Of a DNA stretch of 64,000 nt, positions 53,480 to 63,604 are shown piece by piece. The stretch lies in assembly GCF_003952385.1 (NCBI RefSeq), contig NZ_CP034444.1:2666001-2730000 (forward strand), in the 5' to 3' direction. The notes under the pieces are model-generated. The model was not told the DNA's origin. It did not search any database and saw only the letters and a list, made by a program, of their open reading frames with translations. The position numbers and the translations under genes were made by a program. Position 1 is the first letter of the stretch. Every line of letters begins with the position of its first letter. Source of the stretch: Mesorhizobium sp. M1D.F.Ca.ET.043.01.1.1. GTDB lineage: Bacteria; Pseudomonadota; Alphaproteobacteria; Rhizobiales; Rhizobiaceae.

Positions 53480-56400
53480 GTGGATATTCGGGCATGGCTG
53501 GTGAGCCTCGGCCTCGGCGAGTATGCCGACGCCTTCGGTAGCCACGATATCGATGAAGAAGTGCTCCCAAGCCTGACCGCCGACGATCTGACAGCGCTCG
53601 GAATCACGTCAGTTGGCCATCGACGCAAGTTGCTCAGCGGCATTGCGGCCCTCGCCGAAGGGCGGCCCACCACGGCTCAGCCCTCGCCTGCACGCTCGGA
53701 ATCTCGCGCGGAGCGGCGGCAACTCACCGTAATGTTCGTCGACCTCGTCGGCTCGACCGAGCTTGCGCAGGCGCTCGACCCGGAAGACATGCGCGAGATC
53801 ATTCTCGGCTATCAGCAGGCGGTCGCGCGTGAGATCGCTCGCTTCGACGGGCGCGTCGCCAAGCTGATGGGCGACGGTGTACTCGCCTATTTCGGCTGGC
53901 CACAGGCGCACGAGGATGACGCAGAGCGCGCGGTGCGAGCGGGCCTCGCCGCTGCTTCCGCCACCGGCCTGCTGACCGCGCCCAGCGGCAAGCCGCTCGC
54001 GGCGCGCGTCGGCATCGCCACAGGACTGGTCGTCGTCGGCGACCTGGTCGGAGAAGGTGCTGCACAAGAGGAAGCCGTTGTCGGAGACACGCCCAATCTC
54101 GCAGCCCGGCTGCAGGCACTCGCAGAACCTGGCGCAGTAGTCATCGCCGACGCGACGCAAAAGCTGACGGCGGGGCTGTTCGCGACAGCCGACCTCGGTG
54201 AGCGTCTGTTGAAGGGCTTTGCCACTCCAATGCGATGCCGGCGCGTCGTCAGCGAAACGGCCGCCGAAAGCCGGTTCGAAGCGCGGCACTCCGTGCTTGG
54301 ACCTCTGGTCGGGCGGGACCGCGAGCTGGCACTCCTGCTCGAGAGCTGGCACCGCTCGACAACGGCAGAGGCTCGGGTCGTGCTTCTCAGCGGCGAGGCG
54401 GGCATTGGCAAGTCGCGCCTGATTGCGGCCCTCGCCGAGCGGGTTGCTGCCGAACCGCACACCGAGCTGCGCTTATTCTGCTCCGCCTATCATACGAACA
54501 GTGCGCTGCATCCTCTCATAGCGCATCTCGAGCGAGTGGCGGGTTTCGTCAGTGACGACAGTGCCGACAGCAGGTTCGACAAACTCAGGGGACTGTTCGC
54601 AAGGCTCCAACTGGAGACGGACGAGGCGCTGCCGCTGCTGGCGATCCTATTGTCGATCGAAGCAGGCGGACGCTACCAGCCGCCCAGATTGCCCGCGCCG
54701 ACGCTCAGGGCACGCACGCTCACGGCGTTGATACGACTTGTCGAGGTGTCGGGAGCGAACAGACCGGTGCTTGTGCTGGTCGAAGACGCCCATTGGATAG
54801 ACCCGACGACGGCGGAGTGGCTCGCGATGCTGGTTGAGCGGCTCGCTGGCCTGCGCGCCTTGTTGGTGGTGACGGCACGACCGGAATTCGAGCCGCGCTG
54901 GAAGGCGCTATCATCGGTAGCGATGGTGCAGCTCGAACGACTTGAACGGGAACACGGCATAGCGATCATCGAGCGCGTTGCAGGCAACAGAAAGCTGCCG
55001 CGCGATATTGCCGACCGGATCCTGGCCAATACGGAAGGTGTACCGCTGTTCGTCGAGGAGCTGACGCGGACGGTCCTCGATTCCGGGCTGCTGCGAGAGG
55101 CCGACGGGCGCTATCTCGCGATCGGGCCACTGCCGGACCTGGCAATCCCATCGACCCTGCAGGACTCGCTGATGGCGCGCCTCGACCGGCTGTCGCCGGT
55201 CAAAGAGACGGCCCAGATCGGCGCCTGTATCGGGCGCATCTTCGGCCACCGGCTGCTCGCAGCGGTGAGCGGTACGGACCATGCGCGGCTCGACGATGCG
55301 CTACACCAGCTCGAACGGGCCGAGCTGGTTTTTCGCAGCGGCGCTATGCCGGAGGCGACCTATACGTTCAAGCATGCGCTGGTTCGCGACACTGCCTACC
55401 AGAGTCTGTTGAAGAGCCGGCGCCAGCAAATCCATGGCCGGATCGCAGCAGCGCTCGAAGCCGAGTTCGCCGAAATCGCCGAAGCCGAACCTGAAACCGT
55501 CGCGCAGCATTACACGCTGGCCGGACTGGCGGGTAAGGCCGTGCCATGGTGGCTGCGGGCGGGGCAGCGCGCCATGGCAAGGTCTGCCAACCGCGAGGCC
55601 GCAGCCCACTTCACCAAGGGGCTTGAGCTTATCGCGTCGCTGCCCGCTTCCGAGTCCCGGCTCAGGCAGGAAGTTTCACTGTGGACTGCGATGGGCTCGG
55701 CCCTCGTCCCCGCCAAAGGTTGGGCCGCCCCGGAGCCCCTGCAGGCATTTTCGACCGCTCGGGAGCTTGCCGCGCGGCTCGGCGACAAAATCCAGCTATT
55801 TGCAGCGGTGCGCGGCGAGAGCGGCTGCCGTACGATCTCGGGCGACCTGCGCGCCGCCGAGGCTCTTGCCCTGCAGTGCAGGACGCTTGGGATGGAGCTC
55901 GCCGAGGCATCCGGCGATTCCGAATACCTGCTGGAGGCGCATCATCAGCTCTGGGGCGTCAATTTTTATCTGGGCAGGTACGGGTCCGCTGAATCGTTTG
56001 TCAGATTTGGTCTTGATACCTACGACTACGAGCGGCATCGCCACCTTGCGTGGGGCTATACCGGTCACGATCCCGGCGTTTGCTGCAGGTCTTTCCACGC
56101 GCAGATGCTTTGCATATGCGGCAAGCCTGACACGGCGATCCAGCAGGCAAGGGAAGCCGTTGCTCTGGCCCAGCGCGACTCGCATCCCCTTAGCCTCGCC
56201 CAGGCACAGGTGGCCCTCGGCGTTGTCCACCTCCTCCGGCAAGAGCCCGTAGAGGCGCGACGCTGGACCGAACAAGCGATTGCGGTGTGCACCGAGTTCG
56301 CCCTCCCGCTGCTGCTGGGGCAGGCTCGCGCCTTCTTTGGCTGGGCGCTTGCCGGTCTGGGAGCGTTGGACGACGGGATTGGCGAGATGCGCGATGGGAT

Positions 56401-56857
56401 CGCAGCGATGGCAGCGACCGGGGCCGACATGGGGATGGCCGCTTATCTGTGCGCGCTCGCGCGGGCCTGCGGCGAACGCGGCGAGGCGGCCGAGGGACTG
56501 GCCGTTCTGGAAAAGGCCTTCGACACGCTCGCCAAATCAGGCTCCACGTATCAACTGCCCGAGCTGTTGAATGCGAAAGCAGAGTTGCTGTCACGGCTGA
56601 ACCCGCGTGGCGACACCGCCGAAGACCTTTTGCGGCAATCTCTGGCCGCCGCCCGCGAGCAGGGCGCGATGCTGGCCGAGTTGAGAGCCGCTTTTCGCCT
56701 CGCGGGACTTTGGGCCAAGCGCGGCCGCGTTAAGCAGGCGCGAGAGTTGCTCGCACCGGTCTATGCCGCTTTCAACGAAGGCCTCGACACGCCTGACCTG
56801 GTGGAGGCCGGATTCCTTCTGCAACAGCTTCCGCAAGGAGCGACGGCGCAACCCTAG
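53480..56857 (+). CDS. SAM domain-class III cyclase-ATPase-TPR signalling protein
   Basis: An 1125-residue multidomain regulator. Residues 1-62 are a SAM domain (WLVSLGLGEYADAFGSHDID), 80-255 a class III cyclase with Asp88 (FVDLVGST), Asp132 (MGDGVLAYFGW) and Asn206/Arg210, and about 275-560 an AAA_16-type ATPase with Walker A GEAGIGKS (305-312) and Walker B LVLVEDAHWID (431-441); the remainder is TPR-like helices. GTG start at 53480 follows GGGAGG. The order is that of MalT/LuxR-like STAND ATPases with a cyclase output. A binding-protein gene follows 13 bases later and is presumably co-transcribed. Confidence 0.9.
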   Translation: MDIRAWLVSLGLGEYADAFGSHDIDEEVLPSLTADDLTALGITSVGHRRKLLSGIAALAEGRPTTAQPSPARSESRAERRQLTVMFVDLVGSTELAQALDPEDMREIILGYQQAVAREIARFDGRVAKLMGDGVLAYFGWPQAHEDDAERAVRAGLAAASATGLLTAPSGKPLAARVGIATGLVVVGDLVGEGAAQEEAVVGDTPNLAARLQALAEPGAVVIADATQKLTAGLFATADLGERLLKGFATPMRCRRVVSETAAESRFEARHSVLGPLVGRDRELALLLESWHRSTTAEARVVLLSGEAGIGKSRLIAALAERVAAEPHTELRLFCSAYHTNSALHPLIAHLERVAGFVSDDSADSRFDKLRGLFARLQLETDEALPLLAILLSIEAGGRYQPPRLPAPTLRARTLTALIRLVEVSGANRPVLVLVEDAHWIDPTTAEWLAMLVERLAGLRALLVVTARPEFEPRWKALSSVAMVQLERLEREHGIAIIERVAGNRKLPRDIADRILANTEGVPLFVEELTRTVLDSGLLREADGRYLAIGPLPDLAIPSTLQDSLMARLDRLSPVKETAQIGACIGRIFGHRLLAAVSGTDHARLDDALHQLERAELVFRSGAMPEATYTFKHALVRDTAYQSLLKSRRQQIHGRIAAALEAEFAEIAEAEPETVAQHYTLAGLAGKAVPWWLRAGQRAMARSANREAAAHFTKGLELIASLPASESRLRQEVSLWTAMGSALVPAKGWAAPEPLQAFSTARELAARLGDKIQLFAAVRGESGCRTISGDLRAAEALALQCRTLGMELAEASGDSEYLLEAHHQLWGVNFYLGRYGSAESFVRFGLDTYDYERHRHLAWGYTGHDPGVCCRSFHAQMLCICGKPDTAIQQAREAVALAQRDSHPLSLAQAQVALGVVHLLRQEPVEARRWTEQAIAVCTEFALPLLLGQARAFFGWALAGLGALDDGIGEMRDGIAAMAATGADMGMAAYLCALARACGERGEAAEGLAVLEKAFDTLAKSGSTYQLPELLNAKAELLSRLNPRGDTAEDLLRQSLAAAREQGAMLAELRAAFRLAGLWAKRGRVKQARELLAPVYAAFNEGLDTPDLVEAGFLLQQLPQGATAQP

Positions 56858-56870
56858 GGAGGAGTGTGGC

Positions 56871-58184
56871 ATGCTCAACCGAATGTGGATCGGCCTACTG
56901 GCGGTCGTGGCACTGCTGCCGCCTGGCGCCCGAGCTGTTGCGACCGAACTGACGATCCTTTGGGCCGAATGGGATCCGGCCAACTATTTGCAGGAACTCG
57001 GCAACGAGTATGAGAAGGAGACCGGGGTCAAGGTTACCGTCGAGACAGTGAACTGGCCTGATTTCCAGGACAAGGCGTTCATGGAGTTCAATGCCCACGC
57101 CGACGCCTACGACATGGTCGTAGGCGATTCGCAATGGCTTGGAGCCGGCGCCACGGAGGGCCACTACGTCGAGCTGACCGATCTCGTGAAGGAGACCGAT
57201 CTGACCAAAGTCATGACCCCGGCGTCGATGACTTATTATTCCGAGTATCCAAAGGGAAGCGGACGCTACTGGGCTGTTCCGCTCGAGGCCGACGCGGTCG
57301 GCTGGGCCTACCGTAAGGACTGGTTCGAAGATCCCGCCGAGATGAAGGCCTTCAAAGAGAAGTACGGCTACGACCTCGCCCCGCCTAAAACCTGGATGCA
57401 GCTCCGCGACATCGCCGAGTTCTTCTATCGACCGCACTCCAACCCGCCGCGCTATGGTGTGGCGATCTACACTGAGCAGCACGGCGACGGGCTCATCATG
57501 GGCTTCATGTCCGAGTTGTTCAGCTATGGCGGCGAGCTCGGGAACTACAGCACTTGTACGGTCGAAGGCATCGTTAACTCGCCGCAGGCCATCAAGGCGC
57601 TTGAGGCTTACAAGCAGCTCTACTCCTTCACGCCACCGGACTGGGGCAATACCACCAATCGGGAGGAAGACCTGGCGATCACCGGGGGCTTGGCGGCAAT
57701 GAGTATGAATTTCTTCGCCTTCTTCCCGGCGCTGGCCAACCCGGCGATAAATCCGAACGCCTCCGTCACGGGATTCTTCGCGAGCCCGGCTGGACCGGGC
57801 GGAGATCGATTCACCGCGCTGGGTGGCCAAGGTATCTCGATCGTCTCTTATTCGCGCAAGCAGGCGGAAGCCAGGAAGTTCCTTGAATGGCTCGTTCGCG
57901 ATGACACGCAGGGGAAATGGGCGGACCTTGGCGGCTATACGGCCGACGCGCACATTCTGGAATCGCAGAAATTCCGCAACGCTACACCGTACAATGAAGC
58001 GTTCTACCAGAGCCTATTCGTGGTGAAGGACTTCTGGGCAGAACCTTACTACGCCAAGCTTATCGAGCAGATGAACGCACGTCTGGCACCCTATTTGCTC
58101 AAGGATGGCGGATCGGCAAAGGAGACGCTCGACGGGATCGCGGCCGATTGGAAGACGACGATCTCCGAATACGGCTGCAAATAG
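56871..58184 (+). CDS. Family-1 (sugar-type) ABC substrate-binding protein
   Basis: A 437-residue receptor with a signal peptide (residues 1-24, ending RAVA) and family-1 landmarks: LTILWAEWDPANYLQELGNEY (in part), YDMVVGDSQWLGAGA, ATGGLAAMS-like AITGGLAAMSMNFFAF and PLEADAVGWAYRKDWF. GGGAGGAG precedes the ATG at 56871. There is no permease or ATPase beside it; it is instead 13 bases after the cyclase-ATPase sensor gene. It could therefore present a ligand to a sensor rather than only to a transporter (inference). Confidence 0.88.
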   Translation: MLNRMWIGLLAVVALLPPGARAVATELTILWAEWDPANYLQELGNEYEKETGVKVTVETVNWPDFQDKAFMEFNAHADAYDMVVGDSQWLGAGATEGHYVELTDLVKETDLTKVMTPASMTYYSEYPKGSGRYWAVPLEADAVGWAYRKDWFEDPAEMKAFKEKYGYDLAPPKTWMQLRDIAEFFYRPHSNPPRYGVAIYTEQHGDGLIMGFMSELFSYGGELGNYSTCTVEGIVNSPQAIKALEAYKQLYSFTPPDWGNTTNREEDLAITGGLAAMSMNFFAFFPALANPAINPNASVTGFFASPAGPGGDRFTALGGQGISIVSYSRKQAEARKFLEWLVRDDTQGKWADLGGYTADAHILESQKFRNATPYNEAFYQSLFVVKDFWAEPYYAKLIEQMNARLAPYLLKDGGSAKETLDGIAADWKTTISEYGCK

Positions 58185-58262
58185 CCGCAAAGCGACCGCC
58201 ATGGCAGACGTAAGTCGCCATTCGTAAAACTCGGTCTTTCAGAACAGTGGAGTTTTCACTCT

Positions 58263-58360
58263 AGAGCAATTCCAGGAAAAGTGTGTAACGGTTTTCCGTC
58301 CGGAATTGCGCAAAAACAAATACTTAGAGCGGTTCGGCGATTCTATATCGCTGAAACGCT

Positions 58361-58363
<3 letters not shown>
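58263..58363 (+). repeat. RIME-like intergenic palindromic element, copy 3
   Basis: Begins AGAGCAATTCCAGGAAAAG, contains GGTTTTCCGTCCGGAATTGC and ends with TAGAGCGGTTCGGCGA paired imperfectly with CGCTGAAACGCTCTA. Its last three bases (CTA) are the complement of the TAG stop of dppF on the minus strand, the same placement as copy 2 at ridA. Confidence 0.87.
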
Positions 58364-59184
<821 letters not shown>

Positions 59185-59188
<4 letters not shown>

Positions 59189-60036
59189 GCGCTAGCTTCT
59201 GGGGGCGCCGGTTCGAACAGCATGTCTGAGACGGTCGGCAGCCGGTCGCCGACGGCGTTCTCCGGCAGCGCCGACAGCAGCGCGCGCGTGTAGTTGCTCT
59301 TCGGGCTCTCGAACAGCGACAAGACGTCGGCCTCTTCCATCTTGCGGCCCCTGTACTGGACGATGACGCGGTCGGCGGTCTCGGCCACCACGCCCATATT
59401 GTGCGTGATCATGATCAGGCCCATGCCGTATTTGGCCTGCAGCGAGACCAGGAGATCGAGGATCTGCTTCTGGATGGTGACGTCGAGCGCGGTGGTCGGC
59501 TCGTCGGCGATCAGGAGCTTCGGATTGCAGGCAATCGCCATCGCGATCATGACTCGCTGGCACTGGCCGCCCGACATCTGATGCGGGAAGGAGTTGAGCC
59601 GCTCGGCCGGTTCGGGAATGCCGACCTGCTTCAACAGTTCGATGGCGCGGGCGCGACGCTGCGCACGGTCCATGCCGAGATGGAAGCGCAGCACTTCCTC
59701 GATCTGGAAGCCGACGGTGAAGCACGGATTGAGGCTGGCGATCGGCTCCTGGAAGATCATGGCAATGTCCTTGCCGATGATCTTGCGGCGCTCGGCCGGA
59801 CTGATCTTGAGCAGGTCGCGGCCGCCGAACGTCATGCGGTCGGCAGTGACTGTTGCGGTCCATGGCAGAAGGCCCATCACCGCCAGCATCGACACCGACT
59901 TGCCGGAGCCGGATTCGCCGACGATGGCGAGCACCTCGCGCTCGTCGACACGGAGCGAGACGCCGTCGACGGCGCGGAACGGGCCGGACGCGGTCTGGAA
60001 CTCGACGACGAGGTTCTGGATCTCGAGCAATGCCAT
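59185..60036 (-). CDS. dppD: DppD dipeptide importer ATPase
   Basis: A 283-residue ATPase with Walker [10 protein letters not shown]-loop [12 protein letters not shown], Walker [13 protein letters not shown] and ITHNMGVV (Asn instead of the usual Asp after the switch His). The signature reads MSGGQCQR with Cys where Arg is normal (SGGQRQR), a small oddity. The ATG at 60036 follows AGGAGG and overlaps the dppC stop. Confidence 0.93.
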
Positions 60037-60947
60037 CACGACCTCCTGAGCTTCGGATCGAGCGCGTCGCGCAGGCCGTCGCCGATCAGGTTGATGGCGA
60101 GCACGGTGATCAGGATGGCAAGACCCGGGAAGGTCACCACCCACCAGGCGCGCAGGATGAATTCGCGCGCCGAGGCGAGCATGGTGCCCCATTCCGGCGT
60201 CGGCGGCTGCGCGCCGAGGCCGAGGAAGCCAAGCGCGGCGGCCTCGAGGATGGCGTTCGAGAAGGACAGCGTGCCCTGGACGATCAGCGGCGCCAGGCAG
60301 TTGGGCAGGATGGTTCTGAGCATCAGCCTCAGATGTCCGGCGCCGGCGACCTTGGCCGCCACGACATATTCGCGGCTTTTCTCGGCCATGACGGCCGCGC
60401 GCACCAGGCGAGCGAAATGCGGCTGCAGGACGAGCGAGATCGCCAGCATCGCGTTGAACAGGCCGGGCCCGAGGATGGTCACCAGCACCAGCGCAAGCAA
60501 CAGCGACGGGAAAGCCAGGATCAGGTCCATGACGCGCATGATCGCGACGTCGACCCAGCCGCGGAAATAGCCGGCCAGCAGGCCGAGCGTGATGCCGCCG
60601 GTCAGCGCCAGCGTGACCACGACGGCGCCGATGAGCAGCGAGAAGCGCGCGCCATAGAGCAGGCGCGAGAGGATATCGCGGCCGACCGGATCGGTTCCGA
60701 GCAGATATTGGGTGCTGCCACCCGTCTGCCATGCCGGCGGCCTCAGGAACGCGGTCTTGTCCTGGACGTCGGGCGCGTAGGGCGCGAGCAGCGGTGCGAA
60801 GAGCGCCGCCAGCACCAGCAGGACGAAGACGACCAGGCCGATGACGGCGCCGCGGTTCACCGAGAAATAATGCCAGAAGGTCTTGAAGCCGGTCAGCCGG
60901 TCGGGGCTGCCGGCGGCCATGGGGGCGATTTCGGTCGACTGGCTCAT
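60036..60947 (-). CDS. dppC: DppC dipeptide importer permease
   Basis: A 303-residue permease with an N-terminal helix (VNRGAVIGLVVFVLLVLAAL), YLLGTDPVGRDILSRLLYGA, and the EAA loop EYVVAAKVAGAGHLRLMLRT. About six membrane helices. Start and stop codons overlap those of its neighbours, indicating tight coupling. Confidence 0.94.
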   Translation of the reverse strand: MSQSTEIAPMAAGSPDRLTGFKTFWHYFSVNRGAVIGLVVFVLLVLAALFAPLLAPYAPDVQDKTAFLRPPAWQTGGSTQYLLGTDPVGRDILSRLLYGARFSLLIGAVVVTLALTGGITLGLLAGYFRGWVDVAIMRVMDLILAFPSLLLALVLVTILGPGLFNAMLAISLVLQPHFARLVRAAVMAEKSREYVVAAKVAGAGHLRLMLRTILPNCLAPLIVQGTLSFSNAILEAAALGFLGLGAQPPTPEWGTMLASAREFILRAWWVVTFPGLAILITVLAINLIGDGLRDALDPKLRRS

Positions 60948-61954
60948 CACGCGGCCCTGATGCGCGGATTGATGACGGCGTAGAGCACGTCGACGATGAG
61001 GTTCACGGCCATGACGATGAGCGCGATCAAAAGCAGACCTGACTGCACGACGACATAGTCGCGCTTGAAGATGGAGTCGACCATCCACTTGCCGATGCCC
61101 GGCCAGGCGAAGATGGTTTCGGTGAGAATGGCTCCGGCAAGCAACGTGCCGACCTGCAGGCCAATGGTGGTGACGACCGGAATCAGCGCGTTTCGAAGCG
61201 CATGCACGCCGATGACGCGGGCGGCCGAAAGCCCCTTGGCGCGGGCGGTGCGGACATAATCCTCGCCCAGCACCTCGAGCATGGCCGAGCGCGTCTGGCG
61301 CGCGATCACCGCCAGCGGGATGGTGCCGAGCACGATCGCGGGCAGGACGAGATGGCTGAGGGCCGAGCGCAGGGCGTCCCACTTGCCGTAGAGGATGCTG
61401 TCGATGGTCATGAAGCCGGTGATCGGCTTCAGGAAGAACTGCAGTCCCATTCGGCCGGAAACCGGCGTCCAGCCGAGGTAGCCCGAGAAGAAGATGATGA
61501 GCAGCAGGCCCCACCAGAAGATCGGCATGGAATAGCCGACGAGCGCGGTGCCCATCAGCGACTGGTCGAACCACGAGCCGCGCTTGACGGCCGCGAATAT
61601 GCCGGCCGGGATGCCGACCACCATCGCGAAGATCATAGCGAAGAAGGAGAGTTCCAGCGTCGCTGGGAAGAGCGTCTTGAACTCCTCGAGAACCGGGCGC
61701 TTGGATGAAATCGAGACGCCGAAGTCGCCGGTCGCGACCTCGCCGACATAGCGCGCGTACTGCTGCCAGACCGGCAGGTTGTAGCCGAACTGTTCCTTGA
61801 GCTCTTCGTAGCGCGCGGGCGTGACGCCATGCTCGCCGGCCATGGCCAGGATCGGATCGCCGGGCAGCAGCCGAACGAAGGCAAAGGCGCAGATGGTGAT
61901 GCCGACGAGAGTCGGGATCAGGAGGGCGATTTTATTGAGAAGATATCGGAGCAT
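60947..61954 (-). CDS. dppB: DppB dipeptide importer permease
   Basis: A 335-residue permease opening MLRYLLNKIALLIPTLVGIT with RLLPGDPI, the EAA loop [20 protein letters not shown] and ALLIALIVMAVNLIVDVLY near the end. It lies 51 bases after dppA, with a strong hairpin in the gap. Confidence 0.95.
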   Translation of the reverse strand: MLRYLLNKIALLIPTLVGITICAFAFVRLLPGDPILAMAGEHGVTPARYEELKEQFGYNLPVWQQYARYVGEVATGDFGVSISSKRPVLEEFKTLFPATLELSFFAMIFAMVVGIPAGIFAAVKRGSWFDQSLMGTALVGYSMPIFWWGLLLIIFFSGYLGWTPVSGRMGLQFFLKPITGFMTIDSILYGKWDALRSALSHLVLPAIVLGTIPLAVIARQTRSAMLEVLGEDYVRTARAKGLSAARVIGVHALRNALIPVVTTIGLQVGTLLAGAILTETIFAWPGIGKWMVDSIFKRDYVVVQSGLLLIALIVMAVNLIVDVLYAVINPRIRAA

Positions 61955-61967
61955 CGTCGAATGGATC

Positions 61968-61995
61968 GGGGCGGCGCTGGAATTTGCGCCGCCCC
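61968..61995 (-). terminator. Attenuator hairpin between dppA and dppB
   Basis: GGGGCGGCGC (61968-61977) pairs perfectly with GCGCCGCCCC (61986-61995) around an 8-base loop. It lies in the dppA-dppB gap. No T-run follows on the minus strand, so it likely stabilises the dppA transcript or slows passage into dppB. Confidence 0.65.
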
Positions 61996-62005
61996 GTTCG
62001 CAATA

Positions 62006-63604
62006 TTATTCGGCCTTGTCAACGCCGTCGAAGCGGTGAATGCCGAGCGGGTCCATCTTGTAGCCGGAGATGTTGTTGCGAACGACCGAGTACACCTGGC
62101 TGTGGGCCAGGAGGAAGGCCGGCGCCTGCTTGGCGAAGATCTCCTGCGCCTGCTCATAGAGCTTGGTGCGCTCGCCCTCGTCGCTGGTCTTCTTGGCCTT
62201 CTGGATCAGGTCCTCGAAGTCCTTGTCGCACCAGCTGGAGTAGTTCGAGACGCCGATGGCCGAGCAAGCGAAGAGGGTGGCGAAGAAGTTATCCGGATCG
62301 CCATTGTCGCCGGTCCAGCCGATCTGGAAGGCGCCGGGGCGCTCCTTCTTCTTGCCTTCCTCGCGATACTTCGTCCACTCGTAGTTGACGATCTCGGCCT
62401 TGACGCCGACCTTGGCCCAGTCGGCCTGGATCAGCTCGGCCGCGCGCTGGAAGTTCGGGTTGTAGGGGCGAACGCGGTCGGAAGCCCAGAGCTGGATTTC
62501 CTTCAGCCCGGCATCGGCCAGCACCTTCTTGGCCGCTTCCGGATCATAGGAATCGAACTTCACGGCCTTGTTCCACGACCACATGGTCGGCGGGATCAGG
62601 TTCTGGGCCGGCGTGGCGCCGGCATCCTGGAACAGCGACTTGATCAGCGCTTCCCGGTCGATCGCCTGGTTGAGCGCATGACGGACCTCGGGCTTGTCGA
62701 GCGGCGGGATCGTCGTGTTGTAGCTCATATAGCCGATGTTGAGGCCGGCCTGGTCCATCAAGGTCACGTCCTTGTTGGCCTTGATGGTGGCGATGTCGGC
62801 CGGGTTCGGATAGGGCGCGACGTCGCATTCGCCGGCCAGCACCTTCTGGATACGGGCGGTCGCATCAGGCGTGATGGCGAAGACCAGATCGTCGATCTTC
62901 TCCTTGCCCTTGAAGTAGTCGGGGTTGGCCGCATAGCGGATGACCGAATCCAGCTGGTAGTCGACGAACTGGAACGGACCGGTGCCGATCGGCTTGGTCG
63001 AGAAGTCGGCCATCTTGCCGTCCTTCTCGAGCTGGTCGGCATATTCCTTCGAGACGATCGAGGCGAAGTCCATGCCGAGATTGGCCAGCATCGGCGCGTT
63101 CGGCTCGGTCAGCGTCAGCTTGACGGTGAGGTCGTCGACCTTTTCCCACTTGGCGACGTATTTCGGCATGTCCATGCCGGTGTAGTAGTCCCACGTCAGG
63201 TTCGGCAGATATTTCTCGCCGTTCCACGGATTCTGCTTGTTGAACTGACGGTCGAAGGAGAAGACGACGTCATCGGCGTTGAGGTCGCGGGTCGGCTTGA
63301 AATAGTCGGTGGTCTGGAACTTCACGCCCGGATGCAGGTGGAAAGTATAGACCAGGCCGTCGTCGGAGATTTCCCATTTGTCGGCGAGGCCGGGCTCGAT
63401 CTCGGTGCCGCCGTGCTTGAACTCGACCAGGCGCGAATAGACCGTGCGCGAGGAGGCGTCGAAGTCGTTGCCGCCCGTCGTCGTACCCGGATCGAAATTG
63501 GCCGGCGACGCTTCCGAGCAATAGACAAGCGTCTTTGCATTGGCCATGCCGCCCAGGACGCTTGCAGCCAGCAACGCGGCTGCAAAAGTCATTGTCTTTT
63601 TCAT
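62006..63604 (-). CDS. dppA: DppA periplasmic dipeptide-binding protein
   Basis: A 532-residue family-5 receptor with signal peptide (1-23, ending GMANA) and the DppA opening KTLVYCSEASPANFDPGTTT, then RLVEFKHGGTEIEPGLADKW, PIGTGPFQFVDYQ and SYNTTIPPLDKPEVRHALNQ. GGGAG precedes the ATG at 63604. First gene of the minus-strand dpp operon. It may also carry haem or 5-aminolevulinate, as shown for DppA elsewhere. Confidence 0.95.
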   Translation of the reverse strand: MKKTMTFAAALLAASVLGGMANAKTLVYCSEASPANFDPGTTTGGNDFDASSRTVYSRLVEFKHGGTEIEPGLADKWEISDDGLVYTFHLHPGVKFQTTDYFKPTRDLNADDVVFSFDRQFNKQNPWNGEKYLPNLTWDYYTGMDMPKYVAKWEKVDDLTVKLTLTEPNAPMLANLGMDFASIVSKEYADQLEKDGKMADFSTKPIGTGPFQFVDYQLDSVIRYAANPDYFKGKEKIDDLVFAITPDATARIQKVLAGECDVAPYPNPADIATIKANKDVTLMDQAGLNIGYMSYNTTIPPLDKPEVRHALNQAIDREALIKSLFQDAGATPAQNLIPPTMWSWNKAVKFDSYDPEAAKKVLADAGLKEIQLWASDRVRPYNPNFQRAAELIQADWAKVGVKAEIVNYEWTKYREEGKKKERPGAFQIGWTGDNGDPDNFFATLFACSAIGVSNYSSWCDKDFEDLIQKAKKTSDEGERTKLYEQAQEIFAKQAPAFLLAHSQVYSVVRNNISGYKMDPLGIHRFDGVDKAE

